64,000 bases of DNA from Myxococcus xanthus (GCF_900106535.1 NZ_FNOH01000004.1:248001-312000); one strand, 5' to 3'. Positions 22,053 through 33,376 are shown, counted from the stretch's first letter. A program made the numbers and translations. The notes: generated from the sequence alone by a model not told the origin.

Positions 22053-22892
22053 TCAGGCCGGCGTCACGCGGGCACGCAGGAGCAGGTCCAGGTTCTCCCG
22101 CTCCCACGCGAGGGCACGGGCGTAGTCGTGGAACTGCTTCTCGTGCTCCATCAACTCGGGCGGGTGGATGCAGCGCCGCCCGTCCTCGCCCTTCCGCGTC
22201 CGGTACACGTGGTGGAGCATCTCGTGGAAGACAATCCACTCCACGAAGTAGCGGGGCACCACCGGCTGGTCCAACGCCGGGTGGATGCGGATGACCTTCG
22301 AGTCCGCGGAGTAGGAGCCCATCTTGATGCTCTTGCGAGGCCCCTTCACCCGCGGCGCCGGGCCGTAGGTGATGGCCGCGTCGATGCGGCCTTCGAAGTA
22401 GCGCTCGTTCAGCCGGGCGTAGATGCGCTCCAAATCGTGGTGCTGCCCCACGGGCTCCAGCCGGATGCGCTTGCGCATCTGCGCCGGAGACAGGCGCCGG
22501 ATGTAGACGCGGTTGCGCTCGATGAACTTGTCCAGCAGCACGCTGGCGTCCGGGTCACCCTTGCGCACGAAGCTGGCGAGCGCCTGCACCACGTCGTCCG
22601 GAGCGACCAGGAACATGTGGTGCAGCCGAAGCCGCCACATGGCCCGCTGGCGTTGGAACGTCAGCATGGTGTGCGTGTTGTCGTGAATCTCCAACGCCAC
22701 CTTCGCGCGCAGGCGCGTGCGCAGCCGGCGTTCGAGCACGCGACGCCAGACCTTCAAGAGCCTGTTGGGCTCGGGGACGAGGGGAACCTGCCGGGCCACC
22801 CGGCCGGCCGTGTAACTCCGCTTCCTGATTACGTTTTTCTGACTCTTCGGGCGCGCCATAAGGGTTCCGGATTCTACGGACCCGTCTGACAT
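22053..22892 (-). CDS. SprT-like zinc metallopeptidase domain protein
   Basis: The 279-residue protein has a C-terminal SprT-like domain with the zinc motif HEMLHH near residue 222, a downstream His-Pro (CIHPPE) and a late His-Glu (EHEKQFHDYA) that fits the third ligand region. It is preceded by LERIYARLNERYFEG, typical for the family. SprT/Spartan domains cut DNA-bound proteins or act in stress, but many bacterial members are uncharacterised. The N-terminal 60 residues are very basic. A second in-frame ATG at 22859 would shorten it by 11 residues; neither start has a good ribosome site. Confidence 0.8.
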   Translation of the reverse strand: MSDGSVESGTLMARPKSQKNVIRKRSYTAGRVARQVPLVPEPNRLLKVWRRVLERRLRTRLRAKVALEIHDNTHTMLTFQRQRAMWRLRLHHMFLVAPDDVVQALASFVRKGDPDASVLLDKFIERNRVYIRRLSPAQMRKRIRLEPVGQHHDLERIYARLNERYFEGRIDAAITYGPAPRVKGPRKSIKMGSYSADSKVIRIHPALDQPVVPRYFVEWIVFHEMLHHVYRTRKGEDGRRCIHPPELMEHEKQFHDYARALAWERENLDLLLRARVTPA

Positions 22893-23015
22893 GTGTAAAC
22901 GCGCTCGGGAAGGCGAAAGCCCTGGAATTCCAACGGCTTAAGGCCACTCAAGCCCACCAGGGCCCACTTGTCCGCCGCTGGGGCAGGATGCCGCATACGC
23001 TTCAAACGCCCGATG

Positions 23016-25478
<2,463 letters not shown>

Positions 25479-25603
25479 GAAGAAAGGCCGTCTGTCTGAA
25501 GGTGAATGGACTGGACTTTTCCGGAGCTTACCCACAATCACCGGCTCCTGGGAGCCAGGGACCCGCATCGGTGGGTTCCGGACACCCACCCCGCCTTCCG
25601 GGC

Positions 25604-25644
25604 CCAAAAAGAAGCCGCCCCTCCCCGGGTGGGCGAGGGGCGGC
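25604..25644 (-). terminator. Rho-independent terminator of the lipoprotein gene
   Basis: Reading leftward, GCCGCCCCTC (25614-25623) pairs perfectly with GAGGGGCGGC (25635-25644), and the stem is followed by TTCTTTTTGGG. It lies 40 bases past the stop at 25684 and separates that gene from the kinase. Confidence 0.85.
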
Positions 25645-25683
25645 CGAATCAACCGACGAGGGACACGCCCTCGTCGCGGGCCC

Positions 25684-26781
25684 TTACTCCGTCTGGGCGC
25701 CGGGGGCGGCCGGACGAAGCGTCTCGGGCTCCGTGACCACACCCTGCAGGTCGTCACACCCCTCGGGGTAGAGCACCGTCGTCCACGTGTTCGTCGTGCC
25801 GGGGATCACGCCCGCGTCATTGAAGCAGCTGAACGTGCTGGTGCCACCGTCCATGCAGGGCGCGTGGGTGAAGGTGTCCCACACGCCGCGGATGCCATCC
25901 GGGAAGGTCACGGAGCCACCGTCGTTCACCATGACGCGGTAGTCGCAGCGCGGCGTGCCACCATCGGTCGTCGTACCGAAGGTGGTGAGGTTGTTCACGA
26001 GCACGCCGCCGGAGACCTCGAAGCCGAAGTGCATGGTGTCTTCGCCATCATCGGGAGTGGCGAGCCGCTTCATGGCCATGGGATTGGCGTCAGTCAGAGT
26101 CAGCGGCCCCTGGATGTGGACACGAGCGCCCAGGTGCTCCAGGTTGGGCCGGCCGACGCCACCATCCGCGTTACCGAAGCCGTTGTCGATGCTGACCGCG
26201 ATGTCGTTGGGCGCTGTCATCGTGCCCGTCTTGGTGATGACCATCGGGGTGGCTTCGCTTGCGCCGCGGAAGTCGAAGTTATTCTTCAGGACCTTGCGGT
26301 AGCCCTCGCGGTCCCGGAAGCGGCTGTTGTTCTGGACGTAGCCCTGGATGGTCACGATGTCGCCCTTCGCAGGCACGTACGTGGTCGGCGGATCCGTCCG
26401 GTACTTCTGGACGAAGATGCCGTCCTGAGCGTTGTTCGGATCAGCCACCCAGAAGTCCGCCGAAACGCCCGTGTCCTTCGAAGAGACGTAGACCACCGTC
26501 GTGACGACGACGCCCTCCAGGATGATCTGAGGACGGTCGCCCAGAAGGCGCGCCTCGCGGATGGTCACCGTCTGAATGCCCGCGTCACCCGTGCCCGCGT
26601 CACCCGTACCCGCGTCACCCGTGCCCGCGTCGCCAGTCCCGGAGTCCGGGCTACAGGTGCCGAGGCAGCCAGCGTCCGGCAGCGGATCCGTATCGTCGTC
26701 ACGGCCAGAACAGCCAGCCATGGATGCCATCGTCGCCGCGGTCACCAGCGCCGCCGCGCCTAGCGTCTTGCGCAGTTGCAT
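25684..26781 (-). CDS. Lipoprotein with GTGDA tandem repeat
   Basis: The 365-residue protein starts at the ATG at 26781, which has GGAG 9 bases upstream; an ATG 15 bases earlier is less well placed. The signal peptide ends in SMAGC, a good lipobox with Cys19. A Cys/Asp-rich stretch with four GTGDA repeats (about residues 47-66) links to a folded domain rich in Val, Thr and Asn. Residues about 70-190 resemble an OB-fold type module (ILEGVVVTTVV, KGDIVTIQGYV), which is a weak match. Function is unknown. Extracytoplasmic display is likely. It has its own terminator and a recognisable promoter. Confidence 0.8.
   Translation of the reverse strand: MQLRKTLGAAALVTAATMASMAGCSGRDDDTDPLPDAGCLGTCSPDSGTGDAGTGDAGTGDAGTGDAGIQTVTIREARLLGDRPQIILEGVVVTTVVYVSSKDTGVSADFWVADPNNAQDGIFVQKYRTDPPTTYVPAKGDIVTIQGYVQNNSRFRDREGYRKVLKNNFDFRGASEATPMVITKTGTMTAPNDIAVSIDNGFGNADGGVGRPNLEHLGARVHIQGPLTLTDANPMAMKRLATPDDGEDTMHFGFEVSGGVLVNNLTTFGTTTDGGTPRCDYRVMVNDGGSVTFPDGIRGVWDTFTHAPCMDGGTSTFSCFNDAGVIPGTTNTWTTVLYPEGCDDLQGVVTEPETLRPAAPGAQTE
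26581..26640 (-). repeat. Four in-frame 15-base tandem repeats
   Basis: Four copies of a 15-base unit (CGCGTCACCCGTGCC on the plus strand; the last copy diverged) encode GTGDA four times just after the lipobox of the lipoprotein. Units are in frame, so copy changes would alter linker length without breaking the gene. Confidence 0.9.
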
Positions 26782-27176
26782 TTCGAGAATCTCCATTCGT
26801 TACGGCGCCGCGGTTCGTGAACACCGACGCCTGTCGGCCAGGGGTTGGCGCCTTATACCGGTGCCTCGAGGGGGGCGGCAAGGAAGCCTCCTTGTCGGAG
26901 GTGTCAGTCTGGTGAAATCGCGACCCTCTCTGTTGCGCCGAGTGAACGATTCCTGTGACCGCGTGTCTGTCGCGAAATCCAGACTGCCGTCACGCACCGT
27001 GCGTGTTCGCGAACCAGCGCGTGGCGCTCACGTCAGCGCTCATCGCGGGCTGAGGGTCCATGCAGCCGGATTCCCGTCCGGCGATGGAAACACCGCCACC
27101 CTCGCCCCGTGGCGTGGCCTGGCTTGCGCCGCACTCGGCATGCCACCATGGAATACGTCCTGCACTCGTTCACTTC
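26782..27176. other. Divergent intergenic region between two lipoprotein genes
   Basis: This 395-base gap holds a sigma70-like promoter for the leftward gene (26852-26881) and presumably one for the rightward gene. No gene or stable RNA is apparent. The frame upstream of 27177 lacks a signal sequence and looks non-coding. Confidence 0.45.
26852..26881 (-). promoter_or_regulatory. Sigma70-like promoter for the leftward lipoprotein gene
   Basis: On the minus strand TTGCCG (26876-26881) and TATAAG (26852-26857) are separated by 18 bases, about 70 bases before the start at 26781. The match to TTGACA/TATAAT is fair, and this is one of few AT-rich hexamers in the gap. Confidence 0.4.
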
Positions 27177-29048
27177 ATGACCTCCCAAACGTGTCTCACC
27201 GCCCTGCTTGGCTTCGGCGTCCTGACGGCCTGCATCAATGTCCCCGACGTCGTCGAGCCACCGGAACTCCCGGACAGCGGGACGCCCTATGTCAGGCTCC
27301 AACTCGCCGGGGGCGCGACCCACGTTCGCGACACTGTCACCGTCCACGTCAAAACCAACGGCGAGTCGACCGACGACGTCGAGCTCCTGCTCGATGGCGC
27401 ATCCCTTGGGAACGTCACGGCCCCGACCGAATTCGCATGGGACACCTCGGAGCATACGGAAGGGCAACACTCCCTGACTGCCCGTGTCAGGCTCCAGAAC
27501 GCAACGTGGCAGAGCGAGCCACTCGTCGTCACCATCGACCGGACACCGCCTACCATCGCCCTGAGAGCGCCGGCCGACGGGGAAGCGGACGTCAGCGCAT
27601 CCCACCCCATCCGGGTCGAGTTCTCCGAAGCGCTCCATCCAGACAGTCTCGCCGCATTGAGCGTCGAACTCCTCGTCAACGGTGAAAGCGTCGCCAGGAC
27701 ACTGAGCCTCTCCGAATCCCAGCGGACCCTGGAGATTCAAGCAGGCGTCGAGCTTCCGCTGCCCCGAGATGTGGAGGTGAAGCTCACCGGTGTCCGGGAC
27801 CTCGCGGGGAACCCAGTAGCAGCGCCTTTGGTGAGTTGGTCCTGGAACGTCCCTGCGTGGCTCCCGGTCGGTCCCCGCGATGGGCTCGTCATCGAAGAAG
27901 GTGCTGCGACCCTGTCACGGCTGGCGCTGAGGGAGCACGCTCCGCAAGCCGCGGTCGTTGCGTTCCAGGTCGACAACGGCGTGGGGGTACGTCGCTGGAC
28001 GGGGCAAACGTGGGAGCGACTGGGCACCGTCCTGAAGCCCACCAGCACCACCGCCGACCTCCACTTCAGCAACGACGGCGAACCGGTCGTTGCCTTCTCC
28101 CACTTTTTCAAACGAGAGGACGAAGAACTCAACCTTGTCGACGTGGCCGAAACGGCCATCCATCGCTGGGCGGGCGCCGAATGGGAACGTTTTGCACTGA
28201 CCGCCAGTGACTGGGACACGGCGTGGCCTACGAACTGGCCCGTGCAGCGCGAAGCCCCCTCCTTCGCGTTCGACACGACGGGGACACCCTTTCTCGCGCA
28301 CGCGACTGGCGCCTACTCGGGATTCGGCTGCCAGGGGGATGTCCATCTCGCCGTCCAGACGCAGAGCGACGGAAACTGGCTTCAAGTCGACAGCCCGTCT
28401 CGCGGCGCTCCAGAACAGTGCGGAATCGTCTCCACCCCCACCCTGGCGTTGAACAGCTCGCGGCTCCCCGTCGTCGCCTGGGCTGAAGTCATGCACGCTG
28501 GAGGTACGCCGACCCAGGACGCGCGCATCTTCGTCAAGCAACGCACGGCCGTAGGCTGGAACGCGTTGGGCGGAGCCATCAGGCACCACTCGGGTGGCAC
28601 CTTCGCGTCTCAGCCTGTCTTGAAGGTATCGGCCGCTGACGTGCCCGTCCTCGCCTGGAAGGAATCCAATCCCAGCGGCTCTGGCACAACGGCGACGGAC
28701 ATTTTCGTGCGTCAGTGGGAAGACCGCCAGTGGAAGGCACTGGGCGGCCCTCTCAGCGCAGCTCCCGGCAACACCCCCGCGGACAGCCCCGCGCTCGCAT
28801 TGGACAGCGAGGGCACCCCGGTCATCGCCTGGATCGAAGAAGAGGGCACCGCCAGGCGCGTGCACGTCAGGACGTGGACCGGCGACGCCTGGCTGCCGTT
28901 CGGCACTGCGCCCAGTGCGATTCCGGAGTCCAACGGCGCCGCCACGGTATCGGTCCAGTTGGATACGGACGGCACCCCCTGGGTGGCATGGGATGCCAGC
29001 CCTGGCGGTGCCCCTCCACGAATCTTCGTCTACCGCTTCAACCGCTAG
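27177..29048 (+). CDS. Lipoprotein with Ig-like domains and repeat blades
   Basis: The 623-residue protein begins at the ATG at 27177, where the signal peptide ends in VLTAC (lipobox, Cys19). Residues about 40-230 look like two Ig-like modules, the second of the bacterial Ig-like_5 type (APADGEADVSASHPI and FSEAL). The rest has repeated units with VVAW or PVIAW motifs and TW or RTWTG strands, suggesting a beta-propeller. Valine and leucine codons favour GTC and CTC, unlike the GTG/CTG bias of neighbours, hinting at a different history. No enzyme motif is seen. Confidence 0.78.
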   Translation: MTSQTCLTALLGFGVLTACINVPDVVEPPELPDSGTPYVRLQLAGGATHVRDTVTVHVKTNGESTDDVELLLDGASLGNVTAPTEFAWDTSEHTEGQHSLTARVRLQNATWQSEPLVVTIDRTPPTIALRAPADGEADVSASHPIRVEFSEALHPDSLAALSVELLVNGESVARTLSLSESQRTLEIQAGVELPLPRDVEVKLTGVRDLAGNPVAAPLVSWSWNVPAWLPVGPRDGLVIEEGAATLSRLALREHAPQAAVVAFQVDNGVGVRRWTGQTWERLGTVLKPTSTTADLHFSNDGEPVVAFSHFFKREDEELNLVDVAETAIHRWAGAEWERFALTASDWDTAWPTNWPVQREAPSFAFDTTGTPFLAHATGAYSGFGCQGDVHLAVQTQSDGNWLQVDSPSRGAPEQCGIVSTPTLALNSSRLPVVAWAEVMHAGGTPTQDARIFVKQRTAVGWNALGGAIRHHSGGTFASQPVLKVSAADVPVLAWKESNPSGSGTTATDIFVRQWEDRQWKALGGPLSAAPGNTPADSPALALDSEGTPVIAWIEEEGTARRVHVRTWTGDAWLPFGTAPSAIPESNGAATVSVQLDTDGTPWVAWDASPGGAPPRIFVYRFNR

Positions 29049-29082
29049 CCAGCCCCACGCCGCCAGTCGCTACACTGGCGGC

Positions 29083-29904
29083 ATGGCATCCTCTCCCCTC
29101 CCCTTCCTCCGCGGCCTGCGGCCCACGCTGCACATCGCCCACCGTGGGGGCGCGGCCGTGGCGCCGGAGAACACGCTGGCGGCCTTCCGGCAGGCCGTGG
29201 AGCGCTATCGCACGGACATGCTGGAGCTCGACCTCCACCTCACCCGGGACGGGGAGCTCGTCGTTGCCCATGACGCCACGCTGGAGCGCTGCACGGACGG
29301 CACGGGCCCTCTGGCCGCGCTCACGCTGGCCGAACTCCAGCGGCTGGACGCGGGCTTCCACTTCACGCCCGATGAAGGCCGCACCCTCCCATTCCGGGGC
29401 CAGGGCGTGCGCATCCCCAGCTTCCGCGAACTGCTGCGCGCCTTCCCCAACCTGCGCCTCAACGTGGAGCTCAAGCCGGATGTCCCCGGCATCGAGGACA
29501 CCTTCGCCCAGGTGCTTCAAGAGGAAGGCGCCCTGGAGCGGGTGTGCATGGGCAGCGAACTGGACACCGTGGCCGAGCGGCTGGCGGAGCGTCTCCCTTC
29601 CGCCTGCCACTTCTACCCCCGCGATGCACTCGCGGCCTTCGTCATCGCCCTGCGTGGCGGAGACACGCCGCCGGAGGACCCGCGCTACACCGTGCTCGAC
29701 ATGCCGCTCTACTTCGGTGAGATCCGGCTGGTGGACTCGGACTTCCTCCAGCAGTGCGCGGCCCGGGGCAAGTGGGTCAACGTCTGGACGGTGGATGACC
29801 CGGCGGAGATGCACCAGCTCCTGGCGGAAGGCGTCGGCGGCATCATGACCGACCGGCCGGACGTCCTGAGGCAGATCATGGACGCCCCCTCGAAGCCGGG
29901 ATAA
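29083..29904 (+). CDS. Glycerophosphodiester phosphodiesterase
   Basis: The 273-residue protein is a GDPD-family enzyme, which hydrolyses glycerophosphodiesters to glycerol 3-phosphate and an alcohol using a divalent metal. The catalytic HRGG near residue 20, APENTLAAF, ELDLHLTRDGELVVAHD (metal Glu/Asp and the second His) and NVELKP are all present. The C-terminal NVWTVDDP and GIMTDRPD also match. There is no signal peptide, so it is probably cytoplasmic. Start is the ATG at 29083. The deoxynucleoside kinase gene follows after 11 bases, so co-transcription is likely. Confidence 0.92.
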   Translation: MASSPLPFLRGLRPTLHIAHRGGAAVAPENTLAAFRQAVERYRTDMLELDLHLTRDGELVVAHDATLERCTDGTGPLAALTLAELQRLDAGFHFTPDEGRTLPFRGQGVRIPSFRELLRAFPNLRLNVELKPDVPGIEDTFAQVLQEEGALERVCMGSELDTVAERLAERLPSACHFYPRDALAAFVIALRGGDTPPEDPRYTVLDMPLYFGEIRLVDSDFLQQCAARGKWVNVWTVDDPAEMHQLLAEGVGGIMTDRPDVLRQIMDAPSKPG

Positions 29905-29915
29905 GCCCCGGATTC

Positions 29916-30653
29916 ATGCCTCGCACCACCGCTCGCACGCGCTCGAAGCCCGCCCAGGCCGCCCCCGCCCAGGAAAAGGCCCCCGCGGCCCCCCCGCGTT
30001 CCCGCAACACGATGCGTGTCAAGGTGCCCAAGGCGCGGCGCTTCGTGGCGCTGGCGGGCAACATCGGCGCGGGCAAGACGACGGCGGCGAAGATGATCAG
30101 CCAGGCCTTCGGCTACGAGCTGTTCGACGAGCCCGTTATCGACAACCGCTTCCTGCGTGACTACTACGCGGACATGACGCGGTGGTCCTTCACGCTCCAG
30201 CTCGAGTTCCTCATCCGGCGCGTCGAACACCACGAGCTCATCCATTCGTACCGCCGCAGCTGCGTGCAGGACCGCACCCTGTACGAGGACCCGGAAATCT
30301 TCGCCAAGTACCTCCATGGCCTGGGGCACCTGACGAACGCGGAGCTGGACCTGTACTACGAGTACTTCCAGCGGCTGTCGCGCCACATCATCCGGCCCGA
30401 CAAGGTCATCTGCTTCGAGGTCGGCAGCGTGGAGGTGCTCCTCCAGCGCATCCGCACCCGGGGACGCGAGGAGGAGAAGGGCATCCGCCACCAGTTCCTT
30501 CGGGGCCTCAACGGCTACTACGCCAGCTTCCCCCTGGTGATACAGGAGAAGTACGGCGTGGACTGCCTCACCATGGACGTGTCGAAGCAGGACATCCGGC
30601 GAGGCCGGGGACGTGAGGAGTTCCTCGACCGCGTCTCCACCTTCCTGTCCTGA
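29916..30653 (+). CDS. Deoxynucleoside kinase family protein
   Basis: The 245-residue protein resembles deoxyadenosine/deoxyguanosine kinases of the dNK family, which salvage deoxynucleosides. It has the P-loop GNIGAGKTT near residue 48, DRTLYED (the DR[ST] base-recognition motif) and an Arg-rich lid region (RIRTRGREEEKG). The N-terminal 40 residues are a basic, Ala/Pro-rich extension absent from typical members and perhaps disordered. The family is common in eukaryotes and some bacteria. Substrate preference cannot be read from the motifs alone. Confidence 0.85.
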   Translation: MPRTTARTRSKPAQAAPAQEKAPAAPPRSRNTMRVKVPKARRFVALAGNIGAGKTTAAKMISQAFGYELFDEPVIDNRFLRDYYADMTRWSFTLQLEFLIRRVEHHELIHSYRRSCVQDRTLYEDPEIFAKYLHGLGHLTNAELDLYYEYFQRLSRHIIRPDKVICFEVGSVEVLLQRIRTRGREEEKGIRHQFLRGLNGYYASFPLVIQEKYGVDCLTMDVSKQDIRRGRGREEFLDRVSTFLS

Positions 30654-30778
30654 GCGCCGCGCCCGCGCCTGTCACCTGCGCGGACATTGTCTGGCCCATC
30701 GCGTTAGAGCCTGGTATATCCACCGGATGAACCGGCGCGGCCCGGCCGCAGGCTCCGTCCGACAACCCAAGGTGCGAG

Positions 30779-31297
30779 ATGACCGACCTGAGCGCGAAGA
30801 ATCCGAAGGACACGGAGGTGGTGATGACCCAGCTCATCCTGCCTCCGGACGCCAACAACCTGGATGCTGCCTTCGGCGGCAAGGTGATGCAGTGGATTGA
30901 CATCTGCGGGGCCGTGGCCGCGCAGCGCCACTGCCGGCAGGTCGTGGTCACGGCCTCCATGGATGATTTGCACTTCCACGCCCCCATCAAGGTCGGCTGG
31001 GTCGCGCTGCTGCACGGCCGGGTGCTGGCCGCCTTCCGCACCTCCATGGAGGTGGGCGTCACGGTGCACGCGGAGAACCCGCTCACCGGCGAGCGTCACC
31101 TCACCACCAGCGCGCTGCTGACCTTCGTGGCCATCGACAAGGACGGCCAGCGCGTGCCGGTGCCGCCCCTTCTGATGGAGACGGACGCGGACCGCATGGC
31201 CTTCCAGGAGGCACAGACACGTCGGACGCTGCGTCTGGCCCGGCAGAAGGAGAACCAGTCCTGGTTGAAGGTGATGACGCCCATCGCGGGTGCCTGA
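30779..31297 (+). CDS. Acyl-CoA thioesterase, hotdog fold (YciA-like)
   Basis: The 172-residue protein has the single-hotdog acyl-CoA hydrolase pattern: FGGKVMQWIDICGAVAAQRH near residue 32, then VVTASMDDLHFHAPIKVGW. These cytoplasmic enzymes cleave acyl-CoA to free acid and CoA. Chain-length preference is unknown. The ATG at 30779 follows AAGGTGCGAG. A hairpin at 31304-31341 follows the stop and separates it from the convergent Fe-S protein gene. Confidence 0.88.
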   Translation: MTDLSAKNPKDTEVVMTQLILPPDANNLDAAFGGKVMQWIDICGAVAAQRHCRQVVVTASMDDLHFHAPIKVGWVALLHGRVLAAFRTSMEVGVTVHAENPLTGERHLTTSALLTFVAIDKDGQRVPVPPLLMETDADRMAFQEAQTRRTLRLARQKENQSWLKVMTPIAGA

Positions 31298-31303
31298 CGC
31301 ACG

Positions 31304-31341
31304 AAGGCCGGGCGACGAGGCATCCGCCCCGGCCCGGCCTT
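31304..31341. terminator. Bidirectional hairpin between convergent genes
   Basis: AAGGCCGGGC (31304-31313) pairs perfectly with GCCCGGCCTT (31332-31341). It sits just past the thioesterase stop and before the stop of the leftward Fe-S protein gene, and could end transcripts from both sides. T-tracts are short. Confidence 0.6.
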
Positions 31342-31378
31342 CCCGCCCGCGTCACGGGCGATACCGCGGCGGCGCGGC

Positions 31379-31774
31379 TCAGGTCGTGAACGACGTGCCG
31401 CAGCCGCAGGAGGACTTCGCGTTCGGGTTGTTGAACTTGAAGCCCGAACCGGTGATGGCGGAGACGTAGTCAATCTCCGTGCCCCCGAGGTACTGGCTGC
31501 TCATCGGGTCGGAGGCGATCTTCACGCCGTCCTGCTCCCAGACGGTGTCACCGGCCTTGGACTCCTTGACCAGGTTCAAGTCATAGCCCAGGCCGCTGCA
31601 GCCAGCGGGCACCACGCGGATGGAGAAGAAGTAGCCCTCGAAGCCTTGGGCCGTGATGACGCTTTTCACCTGCTGGATGGCGGCATCCGTCAGGCGCACG
31701 GCCACCGGAGTGGCCTGGGAAGCCGGCGAAGCGGCGGGGGCGGCGGAAGTCGTGGGGGTGCTGTCCATATCCAT
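31379..31774 (-). CDS. A-type iron-sulfur carrier protein (IscA/ErpA-like)
   Basis: The 131-residue protein carries the A-type Fe-S scaffold fold: VRLTDAAIQQVK, then AGCSGLGYDL (first Cys), then SSCGCGTSF at the C-terminus (the paired Cys). Such proteins accept or carry Fe-S clusters to target enzymes. The first 25 residues are an Ala/Ser/Thr/Pro-rich extension not typical of the family. The ATG follows AGAGGAGAC. It is divergent from the rhodanese-E1 gene, so both may serve sulfur transfer. No other isc/suf genes are in the window. Confidence 0.92.
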   Translation of the reverse strand: MDMDSTPTTSAAPAASPASQATPVAVRLTDAAIQQVKSVITAQGFEGYFFSIRVVPAGCSGLGYDLNLVKESKAGDTVWEQDGVKIASDPMSSQYLGGTEIDYVSAITGSGFKFNNPNAKSSCGCGTSFTT

Positions 31775-31849
31775 GTCTCCTCTAGGGGACTTATAACGCC
31801 CGGGCCCGGAAAATCCATGGGCCCAGCCCCTGGGTTATATGCATCCGAC

Positions 31850-33016
31850 ATGGCTCGGACCTTCCAAACGCTGCTGGCCGGAGTGAAACAGGAGATTCGC
31901 GAGGTCTCCGTGGACGACGTGAAGCGGCTGCTGGACGCCCGGGCCTCCGTGCGGCTGCTGGATGTCCGGGAGGCGGACGAATACGCCGGGGGCCGGCTGC
32001 CAGGGGCCCTCCACATTCCAAGGGGTTACCTGGAGCTGCGCATCGAAAGCCAGGTCCAGCGTGACGAGGAGCTGGTCGTCTACTGCGCCGGGGGCACCCG
32101 CTCCGCCCTGGCCGCCAAGACACTGAAGGAGCTGGGGTACGAGCGGGTGGCCTCCCTGGCCGGCGGCTACAACCGGTGGAGTGACGCCGCCCTGCCAGTG
32201 GAGAAGCCCTTCGTCCTCACCGCCGAGCAGAAGGAGCGCTACCGCCGCCACCTGAGCCTCCCCGAGGTAGGCGAGGCGGGCCAGGCCAAGCTGCTTCAAG
32301 CCCGCGTCCTGCTGCTGGGGGCCGGCGGGCTGGGCTCGCCGGCGGCGCTGTACCTCGCGGCCGCGGGCGTCGGAACGCTAGGCATCGTCGACTCGGACGT
32401 GGTCGACCTGAGCAACCTCCAGCGGCAGGTCATCCACACGCGCGAGCGTCAGGGCCAGCCCAAGGTAGCCAGCGCCCGAGCCGCGATTGAAGCGCTCAAT
32501 CCGGACGTCAAGGTGGTGGGCTTCGAGGAGCGCCTCACCTCGCACAACGTGTTGACGATTCTGGAGGGCTTCGACCTGGTGCTGGACGGAGGGGACAACT
32601 TCCCCACGAGGTACCTGCTCAATGACGCATGCGTCATGCTCGGCAAGCCCAACGTCCACGGCTCCATCTTCCGCTTCGAGGGCCAGGTGACGTCCTTCGT
32701 CCCCGGCCAGGGCCCCTGCTACCGCTGCCTCTACCCCGCCCCGCCCCCGCCCGAGCTGGCGCCCTCGTGTGCGGAGGCAGGCGTCCTGGGCGTGCTGCCC
32801 GGACTCATCGGTCTGCTCCAGGCCACCGAGGCGCTCAAGCTCATCCTCGGCCAGGGTGCCCCCCTGGTGGGGCGGCTCCTCACCTTCGACGCGCTGGGTA
32901 CCCGCTTCCAGGAGCTCAAGCTGCGTCGGGACACGCAGTGCCCCGTGTGCGCGCCGGGCGCGACGGTGGAGCTCATCGACTACGAGCGCTTCTGCGCCGC
33001 CCCCACGCCCGCCTGA
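31850..33016 (+). CDS. Rhodanese-ThiF/MoeB fusion (E1-like sulfur carrier adenylyltransferase)
   Basis: The 388-residue protein joins an N-terminal rhodanese domain (about 15-115, persulfide Cys in YCAGGTRS) to an E1-like adenylyltransferase (about 120-388). The latter has LGAGGLGSP, DVVDLSNLQRQ, DGGDNFPTR, the SCAEAGVLGVLPG loop and zinc Cys pairs CYRC and CPVC. Family members activate the C-terminal Gly of MoaD or ThiS with ATP. MOCS3/UBA4-type enzymes place the rhodanese at the C-terminus; here it comes first. A free rhodanese gene follows after 12 bases. The MoaD-MoaE fusion at 60028-60708 is a possible partner. Confidence 0.9.
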   Translation: MARTFQTLLAGVKQEIREVSVDDVKRLLDARASVRLLDVREADEYAGGRLPGALHIPRGYLELRIESQVQRDEELVVYCAGGTRSALAAKTLKELGYERVASLAGGYNRWSDAALPVEKPFVLTAEQKERYRRHLSLPEVGEAGQAKLLQARVLLLGAGGLGSPAALYLAAAGVGTLGIVDSDVVDLSNLQRQVIHTRERQGQPKVASARAAIEALNPDVKVVGFEERLTSHNVLTILEGFDLVLDGGDNFPTRYLLNDACVMLGKPNVHGSIFRFEGQVTSFVPGQGPCYRCLYPAPPPPELAPSCAEAGVLGVLPGLIGLLQATEALKLILGQGAPLVGRLLTFDALGTRFQELKLRRDTQCPVCAPGATVELIDYERFCAAPTPA

Positions 33017-33028
33017 GGACGTCACGCC

Positions 33029-33361
33029 ATGCCCATTCCCGAGATTGCCCCCGCCCGCCTCGCCGAGCTGCTCGCCGGCCCCGCGGAGTCCCGCCCCGCG
33101 CTGCTCGACGTGCGTTTTCCCACGGAGAATGCGTGGGTCGCCCTGCCGGACTCGCTACTGATTCCCCTGCCTGAGTTGGAAGAGCGCGCGGAGGAACTGG
33201 AAGCCCTGCGCGGCCGGCCCGTGGTGGTCTACTGCCACCATGGCGTGCGCAGCCTGGACGGCGCGGCCTACCTGATGTCGCTGGGCATCGACGCGGTGTC
33301 GCTGCGAGGCGGCATCGACCTGTACTCCCTGCAGGTGGACCCCAGCCTGCCCCGCTACTGA
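33029..33361 (+). CDS. Single-domain rhodanese
   Basis: The 110-residue cytoplasmic protein is a single rhodanese domain with the active-site loop YCHHGVRS, where the Cys would carry a persulfide, and the LDVRFPTE motif of the fold. Because it lies 12 bases after the rhodanese-E1 gene, it is probably co-transcribed and may pass sulfur to the same carrier. Start is the ATG at 33029. It ends 15 bases from the convergent kinase gene. Confidence 0.9.
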   Translation: MPIPEIAPARLAELLAGPAESRPALLDVRFPTENAWVALPDSLLIPLPELEERAEELEALRGRPVVVYCHHGVRSLDGAAYLMSLGIDAVSLRGGIDLYSLQVDPSLPRY

Positions 33362-33376
33362 CGGGGCGGCACGCCG

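Noticed and set aside
31775..31849. Promoter pair in the Fe-S protein/E1 gap (TTATAA and TTATAT)
   Set aside because: Each -10-like hexamer lacks a matching -35, so I did not call promoters.
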